This document shows, one piece after another, positions 35,418 through 47,171 of a stretch of DNA of 64,000 bases. Below the pieces are notes generated by a model. That model had not been told where the DNA came from. It did not search any database and saw nothing but the letters and a program-made list of their open reading frames with translations. Location of the stretch: NCBI GenBank assembly GCA_017654735.1, contig JADPYG010000089.1, positions 1,181,841 through 1,245,840 of the forward strand, written 5' to 3'. Every line of letters begins with the position of its first letter. Position 1 is the stretch's first letter. This stretch comes from Vishniacozyma victoriae. Its lineage: Eukaryota > Basidiomycota > Tremellomycetes > Tremellales > Bulleribasidiaceae. The position numbers and the translations under genes are program-made.

Positions 35418-36091
35418 CGATAGAAGGCTCTCGTCGAAGGCCTGTTGTTCTGGGAATTTAGGGAATACTGTAACAAGAGATCATGACTTTTATGCTGACA
35501 CGATACAGATACATGCAATGCCTGGTATCGATCGTCCGCGGCTGATTCACTTACCTAATTGAATGTAACGATGTTGAACAATCCCGATACAGGGATGGGG
35601 ATCGTTCCTTTGGTCAATCGACAGGTCTAGGTAAGTATGAGACGTCTCAATAGCCGACGTCCTTTCATTCACCCTTCATCCTCCCTGTATCGTATAGTAG
35701 CGACGGTCGAGGGTGGTATTTACTCACTATACCCCATTCCTCTACACCACACCAACCAACCCTTACACAACACAATCACTTCTTTACCTTCACAACAAAT
35801 CAACTCCACATCTCGGCTTCACCTCACGGATCGATTCGACGCATCAATATCGATCCACCGAATTATCAGCCTCCCTTGGTGTAACAACCCATACCCCCGC
35901 TCGGATTACATCCAGACCTTGGCTAGACATTTCAACAGACCACCATCGTCCTCCCCTCCCTCATCCTCCCATCATAATTTACCCAATCCCACCACTCTCT
36001 TCCTATCCTAATCACCCTCTTCCCCTTTCCTCTCGATCCCCTCGGCAAACCCGTCATATCCGGTCCCATCAACATCCTGGCGTGATTCCAT
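35418..36091. other. Intergenic
   Basis: 674 bases. From about 35700 to 36060 the plus strand is rich in C and A with many CCC/CAC runs, so several long but low-complexity frames appear; I see no coding evidence. Holds the SAD1 3' end and the promoter of the next gene. Confidence 0.4.
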
Positions 36092-37764
36092 ATGTCAAGT
36101 GTGGCATCCTCCAATGCATCCGATGCGGCCTCTACGACAGGCTCGACCACTTCAGCCGACTCGGCAGCTAAAACTGTCGCTTCAGCTGATTCGGGGGCGT
36201 TGGGGGCGTCGCGGACCAGTACTGTACCAAGTACTGTACCTAGTACTGTCAATTCAGCGAGCCCTGAAACAGAATCCGCTGCCGCCGCTAAGTCGGAATT
36301 GAAAGCTTTGGAGGAGTGGTACTCGGGTGCCAAATCCAGCATTGGGAAGTATCTCAAACGGCGCCCAAATACCCCTTTTGCTCCACCCACGAGCACTCAA
36401 ACAGTGGCCGACTTCTTTGGTGTTAATTATTATGAGGGCGTTCAGAAGATTAAACTAGGACCGAACGGAACAGGAGAGGAGGCGACCATCGTCAGCTTCG
36501 ACGCGAGTCGATCACCCGAAGGTGAAAAGACCATGAGATGTGACGACGGAACATCGTACAGGTTCACTTGGAAGCCAGCTGGGGGAACGAAGGAAACTTC
36601 GTTCAACTATGTCAATCACGATGGAGCCAATCCACCCACCATGATCACCACTGCCGAAAGTAAGAAGACCATGCCGAGTCTGGCACCGTTCTTGGAACTG
36701 CCGAATCCGACAATCCCACCGCCACCGGAAGTGTTCAAGTCGTTTGACCCCAAGACCGCCAAAACGGCGCGTTCAATGGCATTGGAGGACTGGATCGAAG
36801 AGTACCCTGTCGTCAAGAGGTACGAAAAAGCGAAGTTCAGCCAGCAACAATGCTATGACTTTGACATGAATGATCGAGCCATGTTGGAAGCTCTGAAGAA
36901 AGGTGAGTTTTTACATCGTGTCTGAACGACACACGCTGATACGCCGCAGCCAAGATCGACGCTAAGGCAGCTTCCAATTTTGCTTTGATCGACAAATCGA
37001 GCTTTTATATCCCGAGCCAGGTCGAGAAGGTGCCCTCGGCCATCGCCTCTTTTGTGCTGAAAGATGTATACGACAAATTGATACCCGAGGAAGACGAGAA
37101 TAGCTTCGAGAAAGCTCTGGAAAAATCATTCACTCAGCGGCTCATCCACCCCGAGCTTCCAGTGACCGACGATGGTCTCTGCACCTTTCGCTGGGCTGCA
37201 ACCTTGATGGACGGAGGCGAACTCAAACGGGTCGATCCGAAAACGGCTCTCGGTCGACACATGATGATGAGAAAAGTTCGAGCCGATATCTGGAATGAAA
37301 CAGAAGCCTCCTACAATGCTGTCACCGCTGCGGCGACCAAGCTGACCGATTGGTATCACCTATTGAGGGGTACTGGAGTCGTACTACAGGATCTGACGAA
37401 CTACGCCAAGGAAACCCTCGAAATGGGTGGGAAACTGCCCAAGGATTGCCCCCCGAGCATTCTCGACATTGCCAAAGCCCGAGACGAAAAGACGCAGGCT
37501 ATGAGCCAAGTCTCGGACAAGTTCACGACCCCTTCAGCACTTAGCTCGTTGGGCACGCGGCTCCCGGCCACAGTTCTTGCACATGAGGCGCAGACATCCG
37601 GGTCGAACACACATAAGAGTCATGCGACGACGGAGACGAAGACTTCTCTTTCTGATAGCCTGCTTCAAAGACTGAAAAGGGCCGGGAAATCGATCGGTTC
37701 TAAAAAAGTACAGGGCTTCTTCGACCGATTCCCACCGCAGCGTACAGCGGTATCAGCGGGCTAA
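36092..37764 (+). CDS. Unrecognised protein, about 540 residues
   Basis: I do not recognise a family. Two exons (36092-36901 and 36950-37764) are joined by a consensus intron with CTGATAC branch, keeping one long frame. The N-terminus is Ser/Ala/Thr-rich (MSSVASSNASDAASTTGS), with three tandem STVP-like units around 36218-36250. Then come a mixed alpha/beta part with EEWYSGAKSSIGKYLKRRPN, VADFFGVNYYEGVQKIKLG, EYPVVKRYEKAKFSQQQCYD, a helical middle (IPSQVEKVPSAIASFVLKD), and a basic C-tail (RLKRAGKSIGSKKVQGF). No signal peptide, membrane helix or catalytic motif is obvious. Probably a real gene because of codon-level regularity and length with only one intron. It converges with the methyltransferase gene, with only 74 bases between the two stop codons. 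Confidence 0.7.
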
Positions 37765-37838
37765 GCGGGTTTCATTAGATCTTTTCAATAGCTACATATG
37801 CATATGGAGGCAGGTCTCATCAAATACGGTGTATCTTG

Positions 37839-39148
37839 TCACTTGGCGGTACTGCCCAACTTTTCAATTACCCAGACCCACAGGCGCAGGGGCTGTTCCA
37901 CCATCTTTTTCAGGCGTTCGCCCCCTCTTATCTCTTGGCGGACCTCAGCCAGCGTTCCTCCCTCCAAACTACACGAGATCTTGTAATCAAGGGAGCTGGA
38001 TATCCAAACGGAGGCGGCATCTCGTAGAGCTCCTGGGGGACTTGTGAAATACTCCGAGTATACAGGATGTATCGATGATGGCTTGATCCCGGATAACATG
38101 GGTAGTGTAAAGTTGATCGCCTGAGCTGGACTTTCGGCAACGAGATCGGCTAGGAGGAGGGAGGCGAAGGAGTTTTGAACCGATGCAGGAGCTAGGGGTA
38201 AATCGTACGAAGTCTCGATTATTTCGATTTTCCCTCCTGGTTCCAATATCCGACAGCACTCTTCCAGCAGAGATGGCCAGTGATGCTCGGAAACGCCCAA
38301 GCCGATGAAGCGGAGGTGGATGTAGCCAAAGTAGTTGTCTCTGAAGGGCAATGGTTCGAGACTGGGGTCAGTGGCAGACGCAGGGACGACTCACAAATCT
38401 GCTTGTATCCACGAGACGTTGCCCATCTTCCACCTTCTCTTGAGAATCCCGAAGTCTAGTTGACACGGTGCTCTGTCCAGCCCCACGAATCTCGTGTTCG
38501 GCCATGTTTGGGATTGAGCAATGGGCCAGAGGCCGAGACCTGTTCCTACCTGCAGAGTTAGTTCGATGCACGGCATTGTACTTACATCTAGTGCTCTTCT
38601 AGGAGCCTTTTCCAGCTTCGCATTGATGTGCGAGCCAAATATATCATGCACTGTCTCGTGCAGACGAGCCTCACTGCGAGGTCAGCTTGGGTTTCGGCGT
38701 CGCGGTGAGGTACTCACGTGTCCAGCACCTCTCTCTCGTAGCCTACTTTATATATCGCTTCTCCCCATGTCCTCTTACCGGCTGCACTCGTGTACTCCTG
38801 ATCTATAGGAGGGCTTGCTGACTTCGGCTGTTCGGCGCTGGTGCGTCTACGGTCTGGTCGAACTGGACTGTGGTCGAAGATGGATGAATCGGTGCTTGCA
38901 GTCACCGTCGGCGGGGTAAAGGTACCTCCGAAATCATGCCTTCGCCTGGAATTGGCGGTGATAGATTTGATCCGGTCCCGGAATGGCGTGATGTGAGTGA
39001 CGGTCCGCCGAGATTGTGTAGGCCCTTCCGCTGCCATGGCACTCATGAGATCGTCGTGCCAGCCTTGCTGTGTAGTAGAGATATCGGAGCTGGAAGAATG
39101 TCGACTGACATCTCTTGGATGACTAGCGCCGGTGTGCTCGGATAGCAT
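37839..39148 (-). CDS. Class I SAM-dependent methyltransferase, LaeA/UMTA-like
   Basis: The N-terminal 120 residues are Ser/Arg-rich and disordered. The methyltransferase core follows: TWGEAIYKVGYEREVLDT, RLHETVHDIFGSHINAKLEK, motif I LDVGTGLGLWPIAQ (SAM-binding Gly loop), FVGLDRAPCQLDF (acidic residue of motif II), WIQADLLEPLPFRDNYFGYI and the post-core LLEECCRILEPGGKIEIIE. About five exons; the intron inside LDV/GTG is clear. Start at 39148 (MLSEHTGASHPR) chosen; a second in-frame Met at 39244 would add 32 residues. This organisation is that of fungal LaeA-like regulators and UMTA methyltransferases; the true substrate is unknown. Divergent from the MFS gene at 39595, with which it may share a promoter. 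Confidence 0.85.
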
Positions 39149-39594
39149 GACAGAATGAGGGTTAGGATCAACTTCATAGGTCAATCGGAGAAAGGGAAAC
39201 CAGGGATGTCCCCCGCCCCTTGTACACACAACAACGCCATCCACACACAGCTTCCGGTTCTCAGTAGCCTGAACCTTCCCGGACTGCCTTTGATGGACTT
39301 AATGATAGCTGACCCTATAACCATGATCAAATGATGCAACGACTACACAAGGCTATGGACGGGATAGTACATGTACCCCCTCTTCCCAGTATGACGTTGA
39401 ATATCGGACATGACCGTCTCTAATCCCTGAAAAGTGCCCCACTTGTATCCTCTGTTCTCATGCTCTCTACCATCGAGTCCCGTAAAGATATTCAGAAAAT
39501 ACAGTCATGCATTACAGATCGACCCGTTCACATCACCTTGTATCCCCTCTTGTATATATACTGTATCCACTAATAGAGTTGTAATGCCAACATC
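39149..39594. other. Divergent intergenic region (methyltransferase / MFS)
   Basis: 446 bases between two divergent starts. Contains AT-rich TATATATA near 39555, 40 bp before the transporter start. Nothing else recognised. Confidence 0.4.
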
Positions 39595-41471
39595 ATGATC
39601 TCACAAACACAAACACCACTGCCCACGGCGCAGATCGCGGTGTTGATGATCACCCGTCTGGCAGAGCCTAGTGAGCTGGTTCTCTGATGATAAGGGCTTA
39701 GCTGACTATACAGTATCGTACACAGGCAAGATCTTCTGAACTAAGGCTAGGTAGTTGCTGACGATTAGTGATCTTTCCCTTCATAAATCAGATGGTGGAG
39801 GAGCTGGGCGTAACAGATAATCCGGACCGAGTTGGTTTCTATTCGGGACTGATAGTAGGTCGTGTAACGGAGAGAAGGACAGAGCTGATCTATCAGGAAG
39901 CCGTCTTCTCATTCGTTCAGTTCTTTACGGTCTACCATTGGGCGAAGCTGTCAGAGTGAGTCATGCCGGAATATCTGCCAAGCTCTTGCTAAATGAGATA
40001 GCAAGATCGGACGGAAACCTGTCATCTTTATTGGTCTGACAGGAGTCGCAATATCAGGATCTCTCTTGTGAGCAAACCCTCAAATACTGATGTTCACATT
40101 CGAGGCTAAAGCTCCCAGTGGTCTGTCAAAGACGTTTTGGTTCATGATAGTGGTCCGATGTCTGAGTGGGGCACTGAACGGCAACGTCGCCGTCATCAAA
40201 GCTGCTATTGGCGATATCACTGACGAAACCAATTCTACGGATGCCTTTGCGTTATACGGACTGACTTGGACCGTGGGAGCTATTGTTGGGTGAGCTTAAA
40301 ACGCTAGAGTTTGGCTAATTTATAGGAATGCTATGGGTGGGTATCTGTCACATCCCTATGAACAGCTTCCTAGCCTATTCGGCAACGTCACTTTGTTTCA
40401 AACATATCCTTACCTCCTCCCCTGTCTGGTCGCGGCGGGTATGACACTACTGGGCATCGTCTTTTGCCATATCTATTATACCGAATCGCTCCCTTCACCC
40501 TCAAGCTACAAACGAAACTCAAAGAGCCTTTCCCTCCATGACATGAGTCATCGTCGGTCTTCCTCGGTCATTTCCGATACCGACACTTTGGTGGACCAGT
40601 CAACGGAGAGCTTGCTTGCTAAATCCCACAACAGCCCAGACCTGCCGATGATGCCCGGCGACAAAGAAGAATGGGGGTTCTGGGATCTCATGGCATACAA
40701 ACCAGTTCAGATCCTTTCTACTACCATGTTCATGAATTCGTACGTCAATATTTGCGGCGTAACGCTGATGTTAGTTTTGTCGGCGGAGCATGGGCAGCTG
40801 GTTCACTGTTGTTCTTCTTCGACAAACGTAACGGCTTATCGATGTCGCCGTCGGCTATCGGGACCGCATCGGCTTTGAATGGGCTATGGACAGTGGTGGC
40901 TCAGCTCACGATGCTTAACCGTATACGTCGCTGGCTAGGTATCTCACGAGCATACAAGACCCTCACCTTCGGCTGGATCATCGTCTGGCTACTTTTACCG
41001 AATCTGCGGACGTTGATGGAAATGACGGAAACGCCTTTACCTCGTAATGACCCTCACGAGCCCTTGCTCTACCCGCCAGTCAGAGGCTGGATTACGTCGA
41101 TCGGAGTCAATCTCATGCTCTCATTCGTCACTATAGTGGGACTTTCGAATAGCTTATTGATGGTGCTCATCAACTTTTCGAGTCCTGATCGGTCGGCATT
41201 AGGCGCTGTCAATGGAATCTCGACTGCTGTAGGAGTAAGTGATGTGCCAAATCCCGCTGACAAGCAGTGCATGGCTAGGGTTCTTGGGCCATCAAGCATA
41301 GGGGCATTGTTCGCAATATCGATGGATGGCAAGGTGCTGGACGGAAGGCTTTGGTGGATATTCATGGTGATCATGTCGTCAGCGAATTTCGCAACCTGTC
41401 TGTTTGTATCCCCGGATAGAGATCCACGAGCTTCGCGCGACAATCTCGCAGAAGAGGGCGGCCTTAGCTGA
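39595..41471 (+). CDS. MFS transporter, 12-TM DHA1 type
   Basis: Proton-coupled membrane transporter, probably export. Start MISQTQTPLPTAQIAVLMIT leads into RLAEPISYTVIFPFINQMVE, the signature start of the fungal DHA1 subgroup related to ZIFL/multidrug carriers. Then come VGFYSGLIEAVFSFVQFF, motif A LSDKIGRKPVIFIG, FWFMIVVRCLSGALNGNVAV, a Ser-rich central cytosolic loop (KRNSKSLSLHDMSHRRSSS), PVQILSTTMFMNSFVGGAWA and later helices to the end NLAEEGGLS. About eight introns; one uses a GC donor (39726-39768) and one is only 35 nt (40740-40774). Both are needed to keep the frame. Substrate unknown. Sits next to the LaeA-like methyltransferase, which is suggestive but not evidence of a cluster. 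Confidence 0.88.
39726..39768 (+). other. GC-AG intron in the DHA1 transporter
   Basis: Splicing from GCAAGA to a CTGACGATTAG end joins TCGTACACAG to TGATCTTTCC, giving SYTVIFPFINQ as in homologues. No GT donor in the area gives that frame. Confidence 0.65.
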
Positions 41472-41909
41472 ATTGCTTCGTCCTTTGCAATGCAATCGTA
41501 TTAGTCATGAGCGCGCGAGTCGGCGGTATTGTCAGGCAGATCTGAGACTCTACGGAAACCTTGTTGGACCATGGACCATGACGTGCAATGTACTCTAATT
41601 GATATGGGATTCGATGCTCAGGACGAAACTAGATAAGACCATCTAGAACATCAATCGAGAAATCTGGCTCCCTTCTCCTGCCCAGGTTTCCTTGATCTCG
41701 CTGAACGCCTCGTGTACCTTGACGACCCGCGCAAGCAGAAACTCCTGACTTTCCTTGCTCCTTCCACTATCATCAGTTGCCCTTTAGATGATACGTATGC
41801 GCTTACCAGTTGCTTCTTTCCAGGATCTGTGGGATTTGTCATTGCCCATCGACCTCAAGTCTACATGGGTCAGCGAGCCACAAAGGAGGAAGGGTTGCGC
41901 TCACTTGCT
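41472..41909. other. Intergenic between convergent genes
   Basis: 438 bases after the DHA1 transporter stop, up to the predicted stop of the minus-strand unknown gene. The frame 41712-41975 is not supported. Shared 3' regions. Confidence 0.35.
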
Positions 41910-43510
41910 TCACTCAATGAACCCTTGCGGCGACTCGAGGGGCGGGCTGTCGTGATTAGTATTGAGGGCTACTGAACGATGCGAAGGGCGCTCAGGCAAG
42001 ACTCACTATAGCGAGTTTCACGGGATCTAGCCGTTCGATGTCCTGTATTGGTGTTCGCTACCGAATCAGCTCAATTGACCGATGCTTCACCGTCTGCCTT
42101 CACACTCACTCCAGTGTAAGCTGTCAAGTGCGTCATACAGGTTTCCCTCATTCCAATTTGCGGTTTCGTCTCGAGTCCACTCGTTCACGGTCTGTCGTAA
42201 CTTATGGACGTCATCCTTCACATCATCTGTTAGCGCCTTGAGAGAATGGCCTCCTGACTTCGCCAGGCTTTTTATCGTCTTTGCCAGCTTGGCATCCCTT
42301 TTGTTGTCTTCGTTCAGATCCGTCAACTCCTTTGCAGCTTCGACTAAACTTTCGACCCAGTCCTGATGCGAGGGCATGTTGTGCTCCAAGACTAGAATAA
42401 CATGAGCCGTTATTTCCCCCCCGAAGGTAACGCACATTGGGGGTAATATCCCAATAGGGCTCTTGTCCAGTTACATGCCTCCTCGCGACGGCCGTTCGAT
42501 CCTTCCGCCCAGTCTTCAAGTTCTGATCGAGATGATTTGGACTCTGAGGATTGTAAGTATTCTTCGATGACCGCTTGATGCGTAGAAGAACATACCTCCT
42601 GAGCTTTTGGATGTCGTAGTCTTCACCAGCTTCGAGAACCTGGCTTTCCACGCGTTCGGGTCGGCGATATGTAGACCGGCATGGTCCAACCCTTGCTCAA
42701 TGACGTTACGGAGCGTCTCTTCGCTCGCGCCCTTGTCTTCCTCCCAGGCTAGGGCACGACTCGTGTAGTCCACGAAACTCTTCGAAGCGGCTTGTATACC
42801 GTGATCAGTGGCGACTGTTTCTGGTTAGCCAGCTGCGAAGAAAGTATCCTTACGAATATCGCGGAAGTTTTTATCCCAATAGGAGACATCGTCCTCCAAG
42901 TGCTTTTTTCTCTCAGCGAACGCTTTGATGTCGTCGGGCCCAAAAGTGGTGGCCCACTCCGGGTCGAAGACGAAATTCGTCTCCTCAGGCGATGGTGATA
43001 GCAAAGGCGGAGGTGACACGACTCTCCTCGATCGTGGTCGTCTCGATCCACTTCTTCTCGCTCGCCGCCCGTTCACGAAAGCAGACGGCTTTGCGCAAAG
43101 TCAGCCAAGACTCAAGCAGCCATCGGCTAGTATTTCACCTACCTCTGATTCCGCATCACTCCTGCCCCCCCGCCTTCCGAAACGAGTTGTGGTCGTCCGC
43201 CCCTGGTCGAAATTATTGTAGGTCAAAATGGAATCTACAGTCAGCAAGAGCAGCTTCCCGAATACGGACCTCCATTGGGACCGTCCAATTCTCGAATTGT
43301 CACAACGATGTGCGTCCCGCTGGTCTTATTGTGATAGGTTTGTTCCAAACCTACCCGATTGCCCACATAAACGTCCAAATCGCCATTGTCAGTCTCCTTC
43401 ACGCGCATGCCGATGTCCTGCGACTGGGAGTCTGCATCTGCTTCCACGCAAGTTGCTTCGCTCGAAGAGCTGCTTCGGCGGGAGTTTGCCAGCGTAGCTC
43501 TGGAAAACAT
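41910..43510 (-). CDS. Unrecognised protein, multi-exon, boundaries approximate
   Basis: Not recognised. Minus-strand pieces can be joined by consensus introns into one chain: MFSRATLANSRRSSSSSEAT, a part with DGDLDVYVG-type residues, a basic hinge VNGRRARRSGSRRPRSRRVV, FDPEWATTFGPDDIKAFAER, ASKSFVDYTSRALAWEEDKG, NVIEQGLDHAGLHIADPNAW, a helical charged part AAKELTDLNEDNKRDAKLAK and a tail ending LESPQGFIE. The sound joins are RDI/LATDHGIQ and ESE/PSAFVNG; the join near 43270 uses a poor donor. The start at 43510 is a guess. Charged helices suggest a soluble, perhaps structural protein. No motif indicates activity. Could be two genes. Confidence 0.4.
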
Positions 43511-44208
43511 CGCTCGCTTCTTTGAAGGCGAGCCAAGTAGCAAGGTATGGTCGAGGTTGGGTTTATGCGGAAAAAATGAAGAACCAATTTGGTGCAACAG
43601 GAGACCGCACTGGCTATCAGCTTGACTTCTAATCGTTGCATTTGGATCTACATTAGTGAATGAGCAGGAATCGAAGTCAGGTGGGGTTGTGGTGTGAGAC
43701 TGTCACGAGGGTATGGATTGACTGAATGGATCAGAGAGATGGCAGGCGTGAGGGAATGGAGCGAGAGGTTGAATGCTGTGGTAAGGGAATCGGAGAGTAA
43801 CGTGTGCCTATCACGCGAGAGATTCGACGGCGGGAATGAGAGGCCGTAATGGGAGGGTGGTAAAGGTGAGTATCTGGTAAGAGGGTATAGTATTGATGGG
43901 TGTTGTAAGTGGTAGTGTAGTTGTGCCTTCGGAATGGTACTGGTTGAGTGTTTTATTTTTGTGGAGTGGGGATGAGAAGTAAGAAAGCACGGCGAGTCGC
44001 GCTGGGATGGCCTTATATACACCTGACCAACCGATCAAAGGAAGATGCAGGAGGTACCAGGACAGCGTACGATCCCTGCAGGAGAGAGGTCTTCCATTCA
44101 CTTCCTTTCACCGCCAAGAAAAGGAGCAAATGTTTAGCAAATCTCATACATGTAAGACAAAACTATGAATGGATGGAAGGAAGAAAATGTAAGGAACCAT
44201 ATGGGGGT
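43511..44208. other. Intergenic
   Basis: 698 bases between the start side of the unknown minus gene and the stop of trehalase. The minus-strand frame 43648-44022 is Pro/Ser/Leu-rich low complexity and not called. The upstream exon of the unknown gene may lie here. Confidence 0.35.
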
Positions 44209-47171
44209 CTAGTTTTGCGTGAGTTTCAACTCCTTTATAGCCTGCTCTAGGGTAGGGGGTTCGTGATGAATGGAGCGCTTGGGTGCACCTCCATGACCGG
44301 TTTCGGCGGCTTTGGCCTCTCGGGCTTCTCGCTCTGCACGGCGCTTTTTGATATCGGAGAATTGCGGAGGGGGAACACCGAAGAAAACCCATGGCTGCAA
44401 GTCAGTCTAGGCATGAGGGTGGATATATAGGACTTACAGGTGTGCATGCCGCAACGGCTCGACGACCTCCCACGCTCAAGTTTCGAATACCGATCTGGAA
44501 AGCAGCTGCGATGTTAGCTTATGAGCAATGGTGTCGTGTAACTCACCATTGGTCCAGCCGAAACCTTCCTTGGGTACATATCTGAAGTCGGTTCCTTGGT
44601 TTCCGCTGACATTAGCACTAGTCGGCAGAGCAAACTCACTATTCAGCATCGACCAAGTGACTGAGCTCGACAGCGTCAAACTTCTCTGGGACGATACCGT
44701 TGAAGTCGACAAAGGACAAGATCATCATGTATACCCATCGGTAGGACAATCGAGCAGAGTCATCATGATAAAGATATCGGTCCAAACCAATCCATGCTAG
44801 GATCTGATGGGGTGGCCAAGCTGAATATGAGTACTTGTTCGTAACATGACGTAGATATAAGACTCACCGTATGGATAATCCCATTGTCGATTAGGACGAT
44901 CGAGGGAGATGATACCCCGCGATTCCTCGGTACCAGAGACTAGTCCACCTGCCACTTCAAACTTGGGCAAAGCTCTGGTAACCAAGTCACTTGCTTGTTT
45001 CTCAGATGCAAGTCCAGCCCACAATGGCCAAAGAGTCGTGACAGATTCGTATCGAGCCTGCTTCTCGGCCTTGGTATCGTAATCAAAGTACATCCCGACT
45101 CCTTCGTTCCAACAAAGCTCGTCAATAGTAGCCTTTCGCTTCCTGGCTCGCTCTTCCCATTCAGCAGCAGTCTGCAATCGGGATATTGACGATTCTCGAG
45201 GCCCTTCGAAAGCCTCTCGTGTGATTGGCCAAGGGGATAGCGGGAAGTCCTCGTCCATCTCGAGATCTTCGCCAAAGAGTTGGATAGCAGACATGATGTC
45301 GATCTCGTACTTGTAAAGAAGAGAGTTTAGATCGATGGTGGCGAGATCTGCGCATTTCTTCTCTAGTCGGTACGAGGTATCGTGACCCGACTCTCGGACA
45401 CCTCTGTCGTGCAAGAAATACTCGTCTAGCTCGGGTTCCGGGATGCTCCCATCGTTGTAGCCGTCGATGTACTCGTTGACGGAAATGCCAAGCTTGTCCG
45501 CGTACGGTTGGAGCAAGTGGGTGAAATGACTGGCTTCGGTCTCTGGTGGGATACCTCGTCCAGCGGGTCGGTACCTTGATAGACCAGTCTTGATGTCGAG
45601 TGCGGGTTCTACCATCCAGTACATGTGGTACTCTTTGATAGCGGCTCGAATGGCGTCCTTGAGCCAGCCTTTATGGGCCTCCTGCTGGTGACGATCAAGC
45701 TGATTGTAGTATTGGAGCGCCAAGTCCGTCAAGAAGGGAGGCTGGGATCGAGCGAGGTACTAAGGGAATGAGCAGAAGTTCATGTGGATGAGAGAGCACT
45801 CACGTATGATCGATTACCGTTCAAGACCTTGTTATAGTGCTTGATCTCGAACATGCAGTGGGCCACAATGCTCTTGACCATGTCGTACTTGCCATCAACC
45901 AAAAGACCGAGGGCCATAAAGTACTGAAATCAGCACCCGACATGACTTGAGCGAATTGACTTACACTATCCCAACCATACTTCTCATTGAAACGAGCTCC
46001 AGGAACAATGAAGGGGAGAGCCTCAAGTTTTCCGTCCTTCTCCTCCATGGCGAGAGCGAGAATTCCGGGTTTGTCGTTCAAACTCATGACAAAGGCTGGG
46101 TCGTCACACTTGGGAGGCAGAACTTGAACGTCAAGCTTGAGGTCGGGTTTGGCCCTGGCACTGATTGTCAGCTGAGCCTACATGTTGATGACTTACATCT
46201 CGCGGTAATGCTCGGCCATAGCGTCGAGACCATAAGGGATATAGATAATGGCGCCTTTGCTTCGACTTCGGTTCTTTGGGTCGGCACAAATGACCTCTAG
46301 ACCTTCTGGATCGATCCGCCTGGTCAAGTGATTCCAGAACGAGTTCTTGATCATTCGCGATAATCGGTCCACTGGGTTTTCCGCCAATCTAGCCTCATCA
46401 AGGATAATCTTCTTCCTTCCATAGTCCCGGGCCAAAGCAAGTTCTTGGAGTAGGTTGGACATCATGTAGTTTCCCTGTATATCAGCTGACATTTTAGTTG
46501 AGGAACATACTCTGATGTCGAAAGTTTTATGAGCGTTGGAACTGGCGGTACCCAATGCCATGAGCTTTGGTCCTGAATCGTAGACGGATATCTGGAAGCT
46601 GAACATCAGACATGTCTATCAAGAGGGCTCACTTGTCATCTGTATCCTCCTGAAGCAAGACCAAACGCAAAGTATCTTCGACATCAATCAAGAAACGTCG
46701 TGGGGCAGAGGGGGTGACTTCATCTAATCATCAGCGCTGTATAGCTACTGAAACTCACCATGCGATAATCGCCTGTTCCTAGAGACTGATTCGCCATTCA
46801 TTTCAAGTGGTCGACGTGTGTGATGGCCTCCTATACCGTTCTATTGTAAGCCGTGTTCATATCAGGGTGACCTACGGCACTATAGGTCCTAGCGCGAGTC
46901 TGTACGTGACTTCCTCCGTAATAGTCCTCGGCATCGGCATGAACCGATGGAAGAGGATTGGTCGCTCCACCCTGAGTACCAGATGCGACTGCTGGGAGAG
47001 GTGGTGATACCAGACCGCCGTCTTCGACGGGAGGAGTGGTAGCAGGGGAGTTGGGCTGAGAAGGAGCTACTTCATGGTCGAGGTAGACAACCTTCTTGCT
47101 GGGAAGTTTGATCTATCGTCAGAGTATGCCTGGAGAGCGAACCTTACCGTGGGCTTATCCTCACGCGACAT
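44209..47171 (-). CDS. NTH1: Neutral trehalase (GH37), cytosolic, PKA/Ca2+-regulated type
   Basis: Hydrolyses trehalose to two glucose units in the cytosol. The start at 47171 ([15 protein letters not shown]) begins a regulatory N-tail with the PKA-type site RNRRLSHD. Then the Ca2+-binding-like [16 protein letters not shown] segment, [20 protein letters not shown], the catalytic domain with [38 protein letters not shown], the trehalase-typical [79 protein letters not shown] and a basic/charged C-tail ending LTQN. No signal peptide, so the neutral not the acid/vacuolar trehalase. About nine introns. The N-tail motifs match those by which yeast Nth1 is switched on by PKA and 14-3-3. Confidence 0.94.

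Noticed and set aside
35637..36171. Overlapping plus-strand frames before the 36092 gene
   Set aside because: Low-complexity Ser/Pro/His/Thr content from C/A-rich sequence; no start context, splice link or motif.
39149..39244. N-terminal extension of the methyltransferase to Met at 39244
   Set aside because: The added residues have no family likeness, and the shorter start leaves a normal disordered tail; not excluded.
43648..44101. Minus-strand Pro/Ser/Leu-rich frames
   Set aside because: Low complexity, no signal peptide or splice link to the neighbouring genes.
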